A DNA stretch of 7,200 nucleotides, from NCBI GenBank assembly GCA_002415335.1, contig DHXL01000292.1, forward strand, positions 1-7,200, given 5' to 3'. This document shows positions 1-6,762 of the stretch, one piece after another (the stretch's first letter is position 1; every line of letters starts with the position of its first letter). The stretch is from Oxalobacteraceae bacterium UBA5157 (GTDB lineage Bacteria > Pseudomonadota > Gammaproteobacteria > Burkholderiales > Burkholderiaceae_D). The position numbers and the translations under genes are program-made. Under the pieces are notes generated by a model. It saw only the letters and a list, made by a program, of their open reading frames with translations, had not been told where the DNA came from and ran no database searches.

Positions 1-49
1 GCCAGGCAAGAGAGCAAGTGAGGGGATACCGACCAAGCGGCTCACGACG

Positions 50-55
50 TATAAT
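50..55 (+). promoter_or_regulatory. Candidate -10 box of the operon promoter
   Basis: A perfect TATAAT lies just upstream of the first gene and would start transcription near base 62. No good -35 hexamer is visible at 17 bases (TACCGA, 27-32) or at 19 bases (GATACC, 25-30). If this is a real promoter it probably needs an activator, as is common for metal-inducible operons. No regulator gene or clear operator dyad is in the window. A six-base match can occur by chance, so this is tentative. Confidence 0.4.
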
Positions 56-106
56 CAGACGCAATAGCAATTGTCGGCACCTTTGAAGAATTTCACGATC
101 CTGCGC

Positions 107-571
107 ATGTCAATGAATTCTGCAATTCGAGAATCGGATATAGATGACCACCCAGTCGAGCGACTGTTCGGTGGTGTTCGTTTGCGTAGCGTTTCCTTGA
201 TGGTTTTGGCAGGTTTTCTTGTCACGTTATTCCTATGCGCTTTTGCAGAGTCAACCCACGGCTTCAGCGAAGATCATCATGGAGAGCTTGCTAACTATTC
301 ACATGTCGCCAGTCACTCTGATCATGACCGCGGAGTACAGCAAGCTGGTGAGTGCTGTACCGTGTTCGCTAGTGTAACAACGCCCACGCACGCGATCGAT
401 TTTTCTGTGCCGAAGTACTGCCTTGTTGGCGTACTGCTGCTTTGTATCGCCGCTATTAAGATCATATCCGCTGCAAGTGTCAGGAAACAGTTTAACTGCG
501 CCGGCCCACCCGGCGTCTCCAAGCAAACCCTCATCGCCAATTCCCTTTGGCCACACGCGCCGCCGCGCTGA
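107..571 (+). CDS. Small His/Cys-rich membrane protein, first gene of the efflux cluster; function unknown
   Basis: I do not recognise the family. From the ATG at 107 it has 154 residues. A hydrophobic segment (about residues 29-47) is followed by a His-rich stretch (about 51-73, with His at 51, 57, 58, 66, 70 and 73), then a Cys pair at 83-84 and His95. A second hydrophobic segment (about 105-122) contains Cys105 and Cys113. This suggests a metal-binding loop between two membrane segments, or a cleaved signal plus one anchor. Lying directly ahead of an HME-RND operon, it is placed like small leader proteins such as CzcI, but I see no clear homology. The start is uncertain: TTG 71, ATG 113 and ATG 200 are in the same frame and none has a good Shine-Dalgarno. 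The TTG would sit only about 9 bases after the predicted transcript start. The Pro-rich C-terminus may be a frameshift product (see 496-681). Confidence 0.55.
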   Translation: MSMNSAIRESDIDDHPVERLFGGVRLRSVSLMVLAGFLVTLFLCAFAESTHGFSEDHHGELANYSHVASHSDHDRGVQQAGECCTVFASVTTPTHAIDFSVPKYCLVGVLLLCIAAIKIISAASVRKQFNCAGPPGVSKQTLIANSLWPHAPPR

Positions 572-681
572 TCCTTCTTGCCTGGATTGGGCAGGATTTA
601 CGTTCATGGGCGCGCATTGTTCCCTTTGCTGGTCACCAGAACGTACCCCTGTTCGCCTGTAATTTCTTGCGAAGACAATAG
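496..681 (+). other. Open stretch in a second frame; possible displaced C-terminus of the first gene
   Basis: One frame behind the first gene, no stop occurs between TAA 493-495 and TAG 679-681, giving about 61 codons. The translation contains a hydrophobic run (AAALILLAWIG) and ends in PLFACNFLRRQ, which reads like a plausible protein tail. It stops 15 bases before the channel gene's ATG, which is normal operon spacing. The first gene instead stops at 571 and leaves a 125-base gap. A -1 shift somewhere in 496-571 would join the two into a longer protein. Against this, the first gene's own frame has GC-rich third positions in 496-571, and no good slippery heptamer is visible. The stretch has no start codon that fits a separate gene. 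Apart from this and the weak hairpin at 646-690, I see nothing in 572-696. Confidence 0.25.
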
Positions 682-690
682 TGGGGGAAG
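646..690 (+). promoter_or_regulatory. Possible weak RNA hairpin over the ribosome binding site of the channel gene
   Basis: An inner stem can form between TTCGC (652-656) and GCGAA (669-673) with a 12-base loop. An outer CCCC (646-649) can pair with GGGG (683-686), which is part of the Shine-Dalgarno. The internal loop is lopsided (2 versus 9 bases), so stability is doubtful. If real, it would restrain translation of the channel gene unless an upstream ribosome opened it. This is inference from pairing alone. Confidence 0.18.
683..690 (+). promoter_or_regulatory. Ribosome binding site of the channel gene
   Basis: GGGGGAAG lies 6 bases ahead of ATG 697 and fixes that start, which also gives a sensible signal peptide. 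The next in-frame ATG, at 739, would cut into the signal sequence. Confidence 0.7.
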
Positions 691-696
691 ATATTA

Positions 697-2001
697 ATGG
701 GATCATTTCGGATCGGGCGTACGTCATTGCACGTAGTGATGACTATCGCCAGCGTTACGGCATTGGGCAGTGTCAGCCCGCTCGCCAACGCAGAAGGCCT
801 GACAATCGATCAAGCGATCAACGTTGCCATCGAGCGTAATAAAGATCTCCAAAGTGCCGGATACGCAGTCGAGCAAGCCCGTGCGCGAATGGTTCAGGCT
901 GGGCTGGCGCCAAATCCGCACTTGGAGCTCGGCACAAAGAACGATCGAATGTTCGGAAACGAAGGCGAATACACGGCCAGCGTCGGTGTCAGTCAACAGT
1001 TTTCGGTGGTGGGGCGCCTCGCCCGGCAGAAAGACGTGGCGCGCGTCGATGTGGCCCTGGCCATGGCAGAGATTCGCAAAGCTCAGCTCAAGCTGGCGGC
1101 GGATGTGGCGTCTGGCTGGTATCGCGTCTTAATCCTGAGTCGCCAACTTGATGCCGGCGAACGATTGATCGATATCGATCACAAATTGGTGCAAGGAACC
1201 CGCAGCCGCTTCAAGGCTGCAGAAGTCTCCGAGTTGGACGTGAATGCAGCGCAGCTCGATTTGCAGCGCCTCTATCAGGAGCGCGCACTATTACAAAGTC
1301 AACGAACGACTCAGCTTGCACAATTAAATCTGCTGCTCGGAAGGCCCGCAACGCGGCCGCTGGATTTGGACACTACCCAGCCGGCTACTGATATTTTGCC
1401 GGGTTTGCCCGAACTGCAGCGCGAAGCGTTGGCACTGCGACCCGACCTCCGGTTCGCTCTCCTCAACGCAGACCGCGCACGCGTCGATCAAGCCCTGGCC
1501 AGCGCTCAGCGATGGGAGGACTGGAGCGTGAGCATTGGGCTGGAGCAGGGCCGGCAAGTAATCAGTGGCCTTCCGCCCCAAGGCACAAGCCGCACGATCG
1601 GTGTGACCTTATCGATTCCCTTACAGTTTGTGAATAAGAATCAAGGCCGAATCGCTGAGGCAGCAGCAGCGGGTGACCAAGCTTCTGCGCGAATTGACGC
1701 GCTCAGACTCAGCATCGACAGTGAGATCGCCAGCGCTCATGCCGAAGCAGGGCGTCTTCAAGAGGTCCTTGCGGAATATCGACGCAGCATGTTGCCGCTG
1801 AGCGAACGTAACGTGAGCCTCGCCCAGCGTGGATACAACCAGGGGTTGGTCTCGATGGTCGAGGTCGTTCAGGCCCAGCGCCAACAGGGGGAGCTCACCA
1901 ACACGTATCTAAAAACACTCGATCAATATTTTCAGACACTGGCGAAACTACGTGCCGCATCCGGCGAATATCTCAAAGGGATCAAGGAGTTTGAGCAATG
2001 A
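697..2001 (+). CDS. TolC/CzcC/CusC-family outer-membrane channel of a metal efflux RND system
   Basis: This is the outer-membrane exit duct, expected to act as a trimer with a beta-barrel and a long periplasmic alpha-barrel. It has 434 residues, usual for CzcC-type proteins. A Sec signal ends near ANA (residues 30-32). No lipobox Cys is present, unlike E. coli CusC, which is lipidated. Two TolC-type repeats are visible. The first (about 35-215) holds APNPHLELG (71-79) and the typical LNLLLGRP (210-217). The second (about 238-430) holds LRPDL (247-251), a strand-like region near 277-310 and long Ala/Gln/Glu-rich helices after 317. The gene is the first of three pump components in the order C-B-A, as in czcCBA. 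Its last bases overlap the adaptor start as ATGA. The family call is secure; the transported metal cannot be told from this protein. Confidence 0.93.
   Translation: MGSFRIGRTSLHVVMTIASVTALGSVSPLANAEGLTIDQAINVAIERNKDLQSAGYAVEQARARMVQAGLAPNPHLELGTKNDRMFGNEGEYTASVGVSQQFSVVGRLARQKDVARVDVALAMAEIRKAQLKLAADVASGWYRVLILSRQLDAGERLIDIDHKLVQGTRSRFKAAEVSELDVNAAQLDLQRLYQERALLQSQRTTQLAQLNLLLGRPATRPLDLDTTQPATDILPGLPELQREALALRPDLRFALLNADRARVDQALASAQRWEDWSVSIGLEQGRQVISGLPPQGTSRTIGVTLSIPLQFVNKNQGRIAEAAAAGDQASARIDALRLSIDSEIASAHAEAGRLQEVLAEYRRSMLPLSERNVSLAQRGYNQGLVSMVEVVQAQRQQGELTNTYLKTLDQYFQTLAKLRAASGEYLKGIKEFEQ
1984..1989 (+). promoter_or_regulatory. Ribosome binding site of the adaptor gene, inside the channel gene
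   Basis: AAGGAG stands 8 bases ahead of ATG 1998, within the last codons of the channel gene. It supports the ATGA-overlap start rather than the in-frame ATG at 2061, whose nearest G-rich run is too close. The arrangement implies translational coupling. Confidence 0.75.
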
Positions 2002-3008
2002 AGCCGATCGAACACACGAAAGGAAAAAACCTGCAAATAAGGGCGCGGACTCGCGGGGGCATGTCGCTTCTTGCCCCGGTGCGCGATTGGATCATTCTCT
2101 TGATGATCGCTGCGACAAGTACACAGATCCCCGCGTATGGACACGGGGGGCAGATCGAAGTCGCCGGTGGCGTGCGCGGCCCGGTGCAGTTGAGCGCCAC
2201 CCAGCAAAACGCAATTGCCTTACAACTGGTGACTGCCGGGCCTCATCCGTTGGCATCCGTGCTAGCCCTCAACGGCGAGGTGCAATTACTGCCGGATCGC
2301 GTGGCGGATGTTAGCTTGCGCATCAGCGGCCAAGTCAAGGCGGTCTATGCCAATTTAGGCGATACAGTCCGTACCGGACAGCGTCTCGTGCAGGTGCAGT
2401 CCCGCCTTGTGGGCGATCCGCCGCCAAGCGTGACGATTACGGCCCCGAGAAGCGGAGTGATTGATGCTCGCAATGTCGTGGTCGGCCAGGCCGTGGAACC
2501 CAATACCGTGTTGTTTCATATCAGCGACCGATCACAAGTTCTCGTGGTGGCGAAGGTATTTGAAGGCGACCTCGGAAAGATTCATGTAGGTCAAACCGCG
2601 CGCATCCGAGTGCCCAGCTATCCCGGCAACGCTTTTGCAGGAAAGCTGACTTTGATCGATCCGAACCTGGATCCGTTGAATCGTACCATCAAGGTGTGGA
2701 TCCAGATCGACAATCCGCACTCCCTATTGAAGCCATACATGTTTGCCCGTGCCAACATCGTTCTCAAACGTGACGCGTCGGCATTGACGGTGCCCAATGC
2801 AGCAATCATGGAAGCGAACGGCGAGAAATTCGTGTTCGTAAGAGAGGGAACCACATTCAAACGCATAGAAATCACCGTTGGTGCCAAAGACGACGAATAC
2901 AGCGAAGTCACCGACGGTTTGGTGCCAGGTGATGAGGTTGTCACACAAGGCGGTCGACAGGTCTACACCATGTGGCTGACCGGTGGGAAACCACAGGCAG
3001 AGGAATAA
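1998..3008 (+). CDS. HME-RND periplasmic adaptor (membrane fusion protein, CzcB/CusB type) lacking the alpha-hairpin
   Basis: This adaptor links the inner-membrane pump to the outer-membrane channel. It has 336 residues, short for the family. After a charged n-region, a hydrophobic signal or anchor (about 30-47) leads to a mature protein starting near AYGHGG. The first half of the lipoyl/barrel-sandwich domain is about 101-134 (SGQVKAVYANLGDTVRTGQ) and the second about 145-178 (TAPRSGVIDARNVVVGQAVE). Between them lie only about 10 residues (SRLVGDPPPS, 135-144), where typical adaptors carry a long helical hairpin. A beta-barrel (about 180-258, with GDLGKIHVGQ, DPNLDPLNRTIKVW and LLKPYMFARA) and a membrane-proximal domain (about 262-325, ending LVPGDEVVTQGGRQ) follow. 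The mature N-terminus has no Met cluster like the Cu/Ag site of CusB. Both flanks of the short linker match the family closely, so the short form looks native rather than a recent break. Confidence 0.92.
   Translation: MKPIEHTKGKNLQIRARTRGGMSLLAPVRDWIILLMIAATSTQIPAYGHGGQIEVAGGVRGPVQLSATQQNAIALQLVTAGPHPLASVLALNGEVQLLPDRVADVSLRISGQVKAVYANLGDTVRTGQRLVQVQSRLVGDPPPSVTITAPRSGVIDARNVVVGQAVEPNTVLFHISDRSQVLVVAKVFEGDLGKIHVGQTARIRVPSYPGNAFAGKLTLIDPNLDPLNRTIKVWIQIDNPHSLLKPYMFARANIVLKRDASALTVPNAAIMEANGEKFVFVREGTTFKRIEITVGAKDDEYSEVTDGLVPGDEVVTQGGRQVYTMWLTGGKPQAEE
2999..3004 (+). promoter_or_regulatory. Ribosome binding site of the pump gene
   Basis: AGAGGA lies 6 bases ahead of ATG 3011 and decides that start. 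An upstream in-frame GTG at 2972 would add 13 polar residues, inside the adaptor gene, ahead of the normal MFNRLIAWSL beginning, so it is not used here. Confidence 0.75.
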
Positions 3009-3010
3009 CC

Positions 3011-6000
3011 ATGTTCAATCGCCTTATTGCATGGTCGTTGCACAACCGTCTGATTGTTCTCGCGTTAACGATCATCTTGTTCATCGCAGCTGGCTACGCC
3101 TTGCAGCGCATGTCTGTCGATGTCTTTCCCGAGTTTGCCCCGCCGCAAGTGGTTATTCAGACCGAGGTTTCCGGGATGGCGCCGCAGGACGTGGAATCTC
3201 TCATCACTTATCCGCTCGAGAGCGCAATCAATGGAACCCCGGGCGTTAGCAGCGTCCGTTCGAAGACCTCCGTCGGCCTGTCGACCATTACCGTGGTATT
3301 CAGCGCCCATACCGACGTCTATCTGGATCGGCAACTAGTCAACGAACGTATTCAAAACGTGAGTAGCCGTCTGCCGCTAGGGGCGAAGCCGCCGGTGATG
3401 CTTCCCGTTACCTCAGCGGTGGGCTGGTTGATCAAATACGCATTGGTCAGCGACACCATGTCACCACAGGATTTACGGACGTTGTCCGATTGGGATATCG
3501 GGCCGCGGATTCTGGCGCTGGGGGGCATTGCGTCGGTCGTTTCGACCGGGGGCGAGGTCAAGCAATACCAGGTACGGCTTGATCCAAACCGCATGCTTGC
3601 GTATCAGGTCAGCGCCGAAGACGTACGAAACGCCCTTGAAAAATCCAATGTCAATGTGCCGGGTGCATTCCTCGAGAGGCCCGGACAGGAACTGATCGTC
3701 AGCGGCGTTGGACGCATTACGTCGCTCGACGACTTGAAGAATACCGTGATCGGCCTTCGCAATGGTTCCCCAGTCACGATCGGTAATGTGGGTGAGGCGG
3801 TATTCGGTGGCGAAATCAAACGGGGCGATGGCGCATTCGGCATGAAAGATGCAGTGATTGGCACCATCTCGAAGGCTTTCGGTGCCGACACACTCACGAC
3901 GACGGTCAAGGTAGAACAAGCGCTGGCACAAATCAAGCAACAGTTGCCCGCGGGCGTGCAGATGGACACGCAGGTTTTCAGGCAAGCGAATTTCATCGAG
4001 ACGGCAATTCATAATCTTAACGTGTCGCTCCTGGAAGGCGCGCTCATCGTCATCGCCGTGTTGTTCCTGTTCCTCATGAACTGGCGCGCGTCACTGATCA
4101 CATTTCTTTCGATGCCCGCCTCTTTCGCCGGCGGCATCCTGGTCATGCATGCGTTCGGTATCGGTATCAATTCCATGACCCTTGGCGGCTTGGCCATTGC
4201 CATCGGAGAGGTAGTCGATAACGGAATCATTACAGTGGAAAACGTGGTACGCCGGTTGCGCCTGAACCGCAACGCCGCCGATCCATTGCCGCCGATTAAA
4301 GTGGTGTTTGACGCGGTTCAGGAAATCCTTAATTCGGTGATGTACGCGACCTTGATCGTCATCTTGATTTTCTTGCCGATTTTTTTCCTGCAAGACTTGG
4401 CAGGGCGTATTTTCAGTCCGCTCGGCATCAGTTACATTACTTCCGTAACGGCCTCGCTGGTCGTCGCAGTCACCATGGTGCCGGCCCTGTGTTATCTCCT
4501 GCTGGTTCCCGGAAAGGAAAAGATAAGGGACGAAGGGATCGTGTTGCACGCCACGGACAGCCGTGAACTGCGCGTCGATACCGCTCCGCTCGCTGATACC
4601 CATGGTGATGAGCAGGAGACTCGTTTTGTACGCTGGCTGAAACGTCATTTTCTGCGCCTATTGAATTTGGCGCTGCATCAATTTTGGTGGGTGGTCGGAT
4701 TATCCATCGTGGCACTTGTGGCATCGCTCTCACTGTTGCCCTATTTCGGGTTGTCCTTTCTGCCCGAATTCCGGGAAGGTAATTACATCATTGCGATGAC
4801 GACCTTACCGGGCACGTCGCTTGAGGAATCGATGCGCCTTGGCGCGCTGGTGCGCAAGGATTTACTGAAATATCCGCAAGTCGTATCCATAGACCAGCGC
4901 GCCGGGCGCAGTGAGTTGGATGAAGACGCACAACCGCCCAACTTTAGTGAATTCGACGTGCGGCTGGATTTCGCCAAGGATCCAAACATGGCCGCCGATG
5001 TCTTGATCAAACGAATACGTCAGGACTTGGCAGCCATACCGGGTGTCGTGTTCAACGTCGGTCAGTTCATCGCGCACCGCATGGATGAGGTGCAGTCCGG
5101 CGTCCGCTCCCAGGTGGCCATTAAAATTTTCGGGGAGAACCTTACAACGCTGTATCAAACGGGCCAGCAGATTCAGGAATTGTTGCATAGCGTGCCCGGA
5201 GCGGTAGACGTCAATCTCGAGCAGCAAATCAACGTGCCTCAGGTAACGATCAAGATCGATCGTGCCAAAGCGGCCCGCTATGGCATCAAGGTCGGAGAGT
5301 TGGCGCAGGACATTCAGATGTCGCTGAACGGAGAAACGCTATCCAGTGTTTTGGAAGGCCGTCGTACGTTCGATTTGTATGTGCGGCTCGATACACCTTC
5401 GCGCAATAGCGTCGAGGCGATCCGCGACTTGCCGGTGGATGCGCCAGGACTCGACCCAAGTGGAAAAGCCACGGTACCGCTACGCGAAGTGGCTGACGTG
5501 TTCGTCGAAGACCAACCGTATTCTATTAACCGCGAAAGCGTTCAGCGATTGATCGTCGTCGGCTTCAATGTGCAGGGGCGCGACCTGGCTAGCGTCATTC
5601 GCGACACGCGGTCCAGAATCGGCGCAAAAATAAAGCTGCCGCCTGGCTACTTCATCGAGTATGGCGGCCAATTCGAAAGCCAGCAACAAGCCAACGGGAC
5701 ATTACTGAATTTCGGTGCTTTGGCGCTTTTTGGGGCGCTGCTTCTGCTCTACAAAGTGTTCGGAACGTTCCGCGAAGCCTTGCTGGTTCTATTCAATCTC
5801 CCCTTGGCAATGATCGGAGGGATCGTGGCGCTCTATCTTGCAGGCGCGGAATTGAGTGTCGCAGCCGTGATTGGCTTCATCACGTTGTTCGGTATCGCGA
5901 CGCGCAACGGAATCATTTTGGTCACCCACTACAATCAATTGCGTAAGGAGGGCAAACCACTGGAAGAGGTTGTTGTGCAAGGGACCCTGGATCGCCTTGT

Positions 6001-6238
6001 GCCAGTTCTAATGACGGCGGCCACTGCCGCATTAGGCCTATTTCCTCTGCTGTGGGGTTCACCTGTCGGCAAGGAGTTGGAGCAGCCTTTGGCGCAGGTG
6101 GTGCTAGGTGGATTATTTACGTCCACATTTTTGAATATGATCGTCGTACCAACGGCTTACAACCGTGTCGAACAATGGCGTGAACGGCGTCAAGAAAGAA
6201 TTAATCAGCAGCTTAACCAAAAGGAGCACTTAGCATGA
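3011..6238 (+). CDS. Heavy-metal efflux RND transporter, CzcA/CusA family inner-membrane pump
   Basis: This proton-driven antiporter is the engine of the system and should work as a trimer. It has 1075 residues, full length. TM1 (about 12-32) is followed by a large periplasmic domain (about 33-335), TM2-6 (about 340-500), a cytoplasmic loop (about 501-558), TM7 (about 560-582), a second periplasmic domain to about 895, and TM8-12 to about 1055. The TM4 motif AIGEVVDNGIITVEN carries Asp403 and Glu410, matching CusA Asp405 and Glu412. It lacks the DFG...DGA form of CzcA and instead resembles the signature I recall for the HME5 group, whose substrate is unclear. Aligned to CusA, the three Cu(I)/Ag(I) methionines 573, 623 and 672 become Ala595 (with Met596 next to it), Phe645 and Glu693. 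CusA Glu939 and Lys984 become Arg965 and Val. The family is certain; the metal is not. The stop overlaps the next start as ATGA. Confidence 0.96.
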   Translation: MFNRLIAWSLHNRLIVLALTIILFIAAGYALQRMSVDVFPEFAPPQVVIQTEVSGMAPQDVESLITYPLESAINGTPGVSSVRSKTSVGLSTITVVFSAHTDVYLDRQLVNERIQNVSSRLPLGAKPPVMLPVTSAVGWLIKYALVSDTMSPQDLRTLSDWDIGPRILALGGIASVVSTGGEVKQYQVRLDPNRMLAYQVSAEDVRNALEKSNVNVPGAFLERPGQELIVSGVGRITSLDDLKNTVIGLRNGSPVTIGNVGEAVFGGEIKRGDGAFGMKDAVIGTISKAFGADTLTTTVKVEQALAQIKQQLPAGVQMDTQVFRQANFIETAIHNLNVSLLEGALIVIAVLFLFLMNWRASLITFLSMPASFAGGILVMHAFGIGINSMTLGGLAIAIGEVVDNGIITVENVVRRLRLNRNAADPLPPIKVVFDAVQEILNSVMYATLIVILIFLPIFFLQDLAGRIFSPLGISYITSVTASLVVAVTMVPALCYLLLVPGKEKIRDEGIVLHATDSRELRVDTAPLADTHGDEQETRFVRWLKRHFLRLLNLALHQFWWVVGLSIVALVASLSLLPYFGLSFLPEFREGNYIIAMTTLPGTSLEESMRLGALVRKDLLKYPQVVSIDQRAGRSELDEDAQPPNFSEFDVRLDFAKDPNMAADVLIKRIRQDLAAIPGVVFNVGQFIAHRMDEVQSGVRSQVAIKIFGENLTTLYQTGQQIQELLHSVPGAVDVNLEQQINVPQVTIKIDRAKAARYGIKVGELAQDIQMSLNGETLSSVLEGRRTFDLYVRLDTPSRNSVEAIRDLPVDAPGLDPSGKATVPLREVADVFVEDQPYSINRESVQRLIVVGFNVQGRDLASVIRDTRSRIGAKIKLPPGYFIEYGGQFESQQQANGTLLNFGALALFGALLLLYKVFGTFREALLVLFNLPLAMIGGIVALYLAGAELSVAAVIGFITLFGIATRNGIILVTHYNQLRKEGKPLEEVVVQGTLDRLVPVLMTAATAALGLFPLLWGSPVGKELEQPLAQVVLGGLFTSTFLNMIVVPTAYNRVEQWRERRQERINQQLNQKEHLA
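6221..6226 (+). promoter_or_regulatory. Ribosome binding site of the helical periplasmic protein, inside the pump gene
   Basis: AAGGAG stands 8 bases ahead of ATG 6235, within the last codons of the pump gene. It uses the same motif and spacing as the channel/adaptor junction, suggesting that synthesis of this protein is coupled to the pump. Confidence 0.75.
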
Positions 6239-6678
6239 AAACCGTGATTAAAAAATCAGTAATACAGACGACTGCTATCGGGCTGATTCTGGCAGGCAGC
6301 CTGATGTTCAGCCCGCTTGCAAGCGCGGCAGAGAAAGCCGGCCCCCAAGTTCAGATTCCGGCCACAAGCGACGCCATCTGGCAGTCAATCGACAGAGAGA
6401 TCGAGCAATTGAATAAGGTCATTCAAACGGGGACGCTTGAAGAAGTGCACCATCACGCCTTCGCCATTCGCGATCTTGCAGCAGCTTTACCAGCCCGTTC
6501 TTCGTCCTTGCCGGCAGATAAGCTGAATCAAGTCAAGGCCAATAACAAATTTGTGGCTACCCTGGCCGAGAGATTGGACGCTACGGGCGACGCGAAGGAT
6601 AAAGCGGGAACGGAGTCAAATTTTCAGAAACTGAAAGGCGTTCTCAAGACGATGCGGGCCAACTACCTTGGTGCATGA
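6235..6678 (+). CDS. Secreted small helical protein with a triple-His motif; possible periplasmic metal-binding partner
   Basis: I do not recognise a named family. It has 147 residues and begins with a clear Sec signal: KK near the start, a hydrophobic core at about 13-28 and probable cleavage after ASA (29-31). The mature part of about 116 residues reads as mostly helical, with four likely helices near 44-64, 66-87, 94-117 and 126-143. That would fit a small four-helix bundle of the cytochrome b562/c' general shape. No CxxCH heme motif and no Cys are present, so a c-type cytochrome is excluded. His72-His73-His74 lie at the start of helix 2 and are the only histidines. The mature part has a single Met, so it does not resemble the Met-rich copper chaperone CusF. 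The ATGA overlap with the pump gene and its own strong ribosome site argue for a role tied to the efflux pump. Metal binding is inferred, not shown. Confidence 0.82.
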   Translation: MKTVIKKSVIQTTAIGLILAGSLMFSPLASAAEKAGPQVQIPATSDAIWQSIDREIEQLNKVIQTGTLEEVHHHAFAIRDLAAALPARSSSLPADKLNQVKANNKFVATLAERLDATGDAKDKAGTESNFQKLKGVLKTMRANYLGA

Positions 6679-6762
6679 CAAGACTAAAGGCACCTAATGA
6701 ATGAATTCTTTGCGCCATTAAGGAATATAGGCAAACGATTTTCTAACGAAGAGGGAAACAAC

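Noticed and set aside
2..585. Inverted 9-base match CCAGGCAAG (2-10) and CTTGCCTGG (577-585)
   Set aside because: A 9-base inverted match over about 600 bases is expected by chance, and no mobile-element genes or target duplication accompany it.
299..727. Minus-strand open frame of 142 codons across the first gene and the gap
   Set aside because: It runs opposite to the operon, overlaps the channel gene start and ribosome site, and its translation is Arg/Gly-rich with no recognisable fold.
3473..4012. Minus-strand open frame of 179 codons inside the pump gene
   Set aside because: It is a shadow of a well-conserved RND coding sequence, with no family features of its own.
3011..6238. Naming the pump cusA on the strength of the nearby cupredoxin
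   Set aside because: The CusA methionine triad is absent and the TM4 motif differs, so a Cu(I)/Ag(I)-specific name is not supported.
6701..6721. Six-codon reading frame (MNSLRH) before the cupredoxin
   Set aside because: It is too short to judge and has no distinct ribosome site, so it is likely chance.
6679..6762. Terminator or promoter between the helical protein and the cupredoxin
   Set aside because: Only a weak, bulged ATTCTT/AAGGAAT pairing is present, with no T-run after it, and there is no convincing -35/-10 pair.
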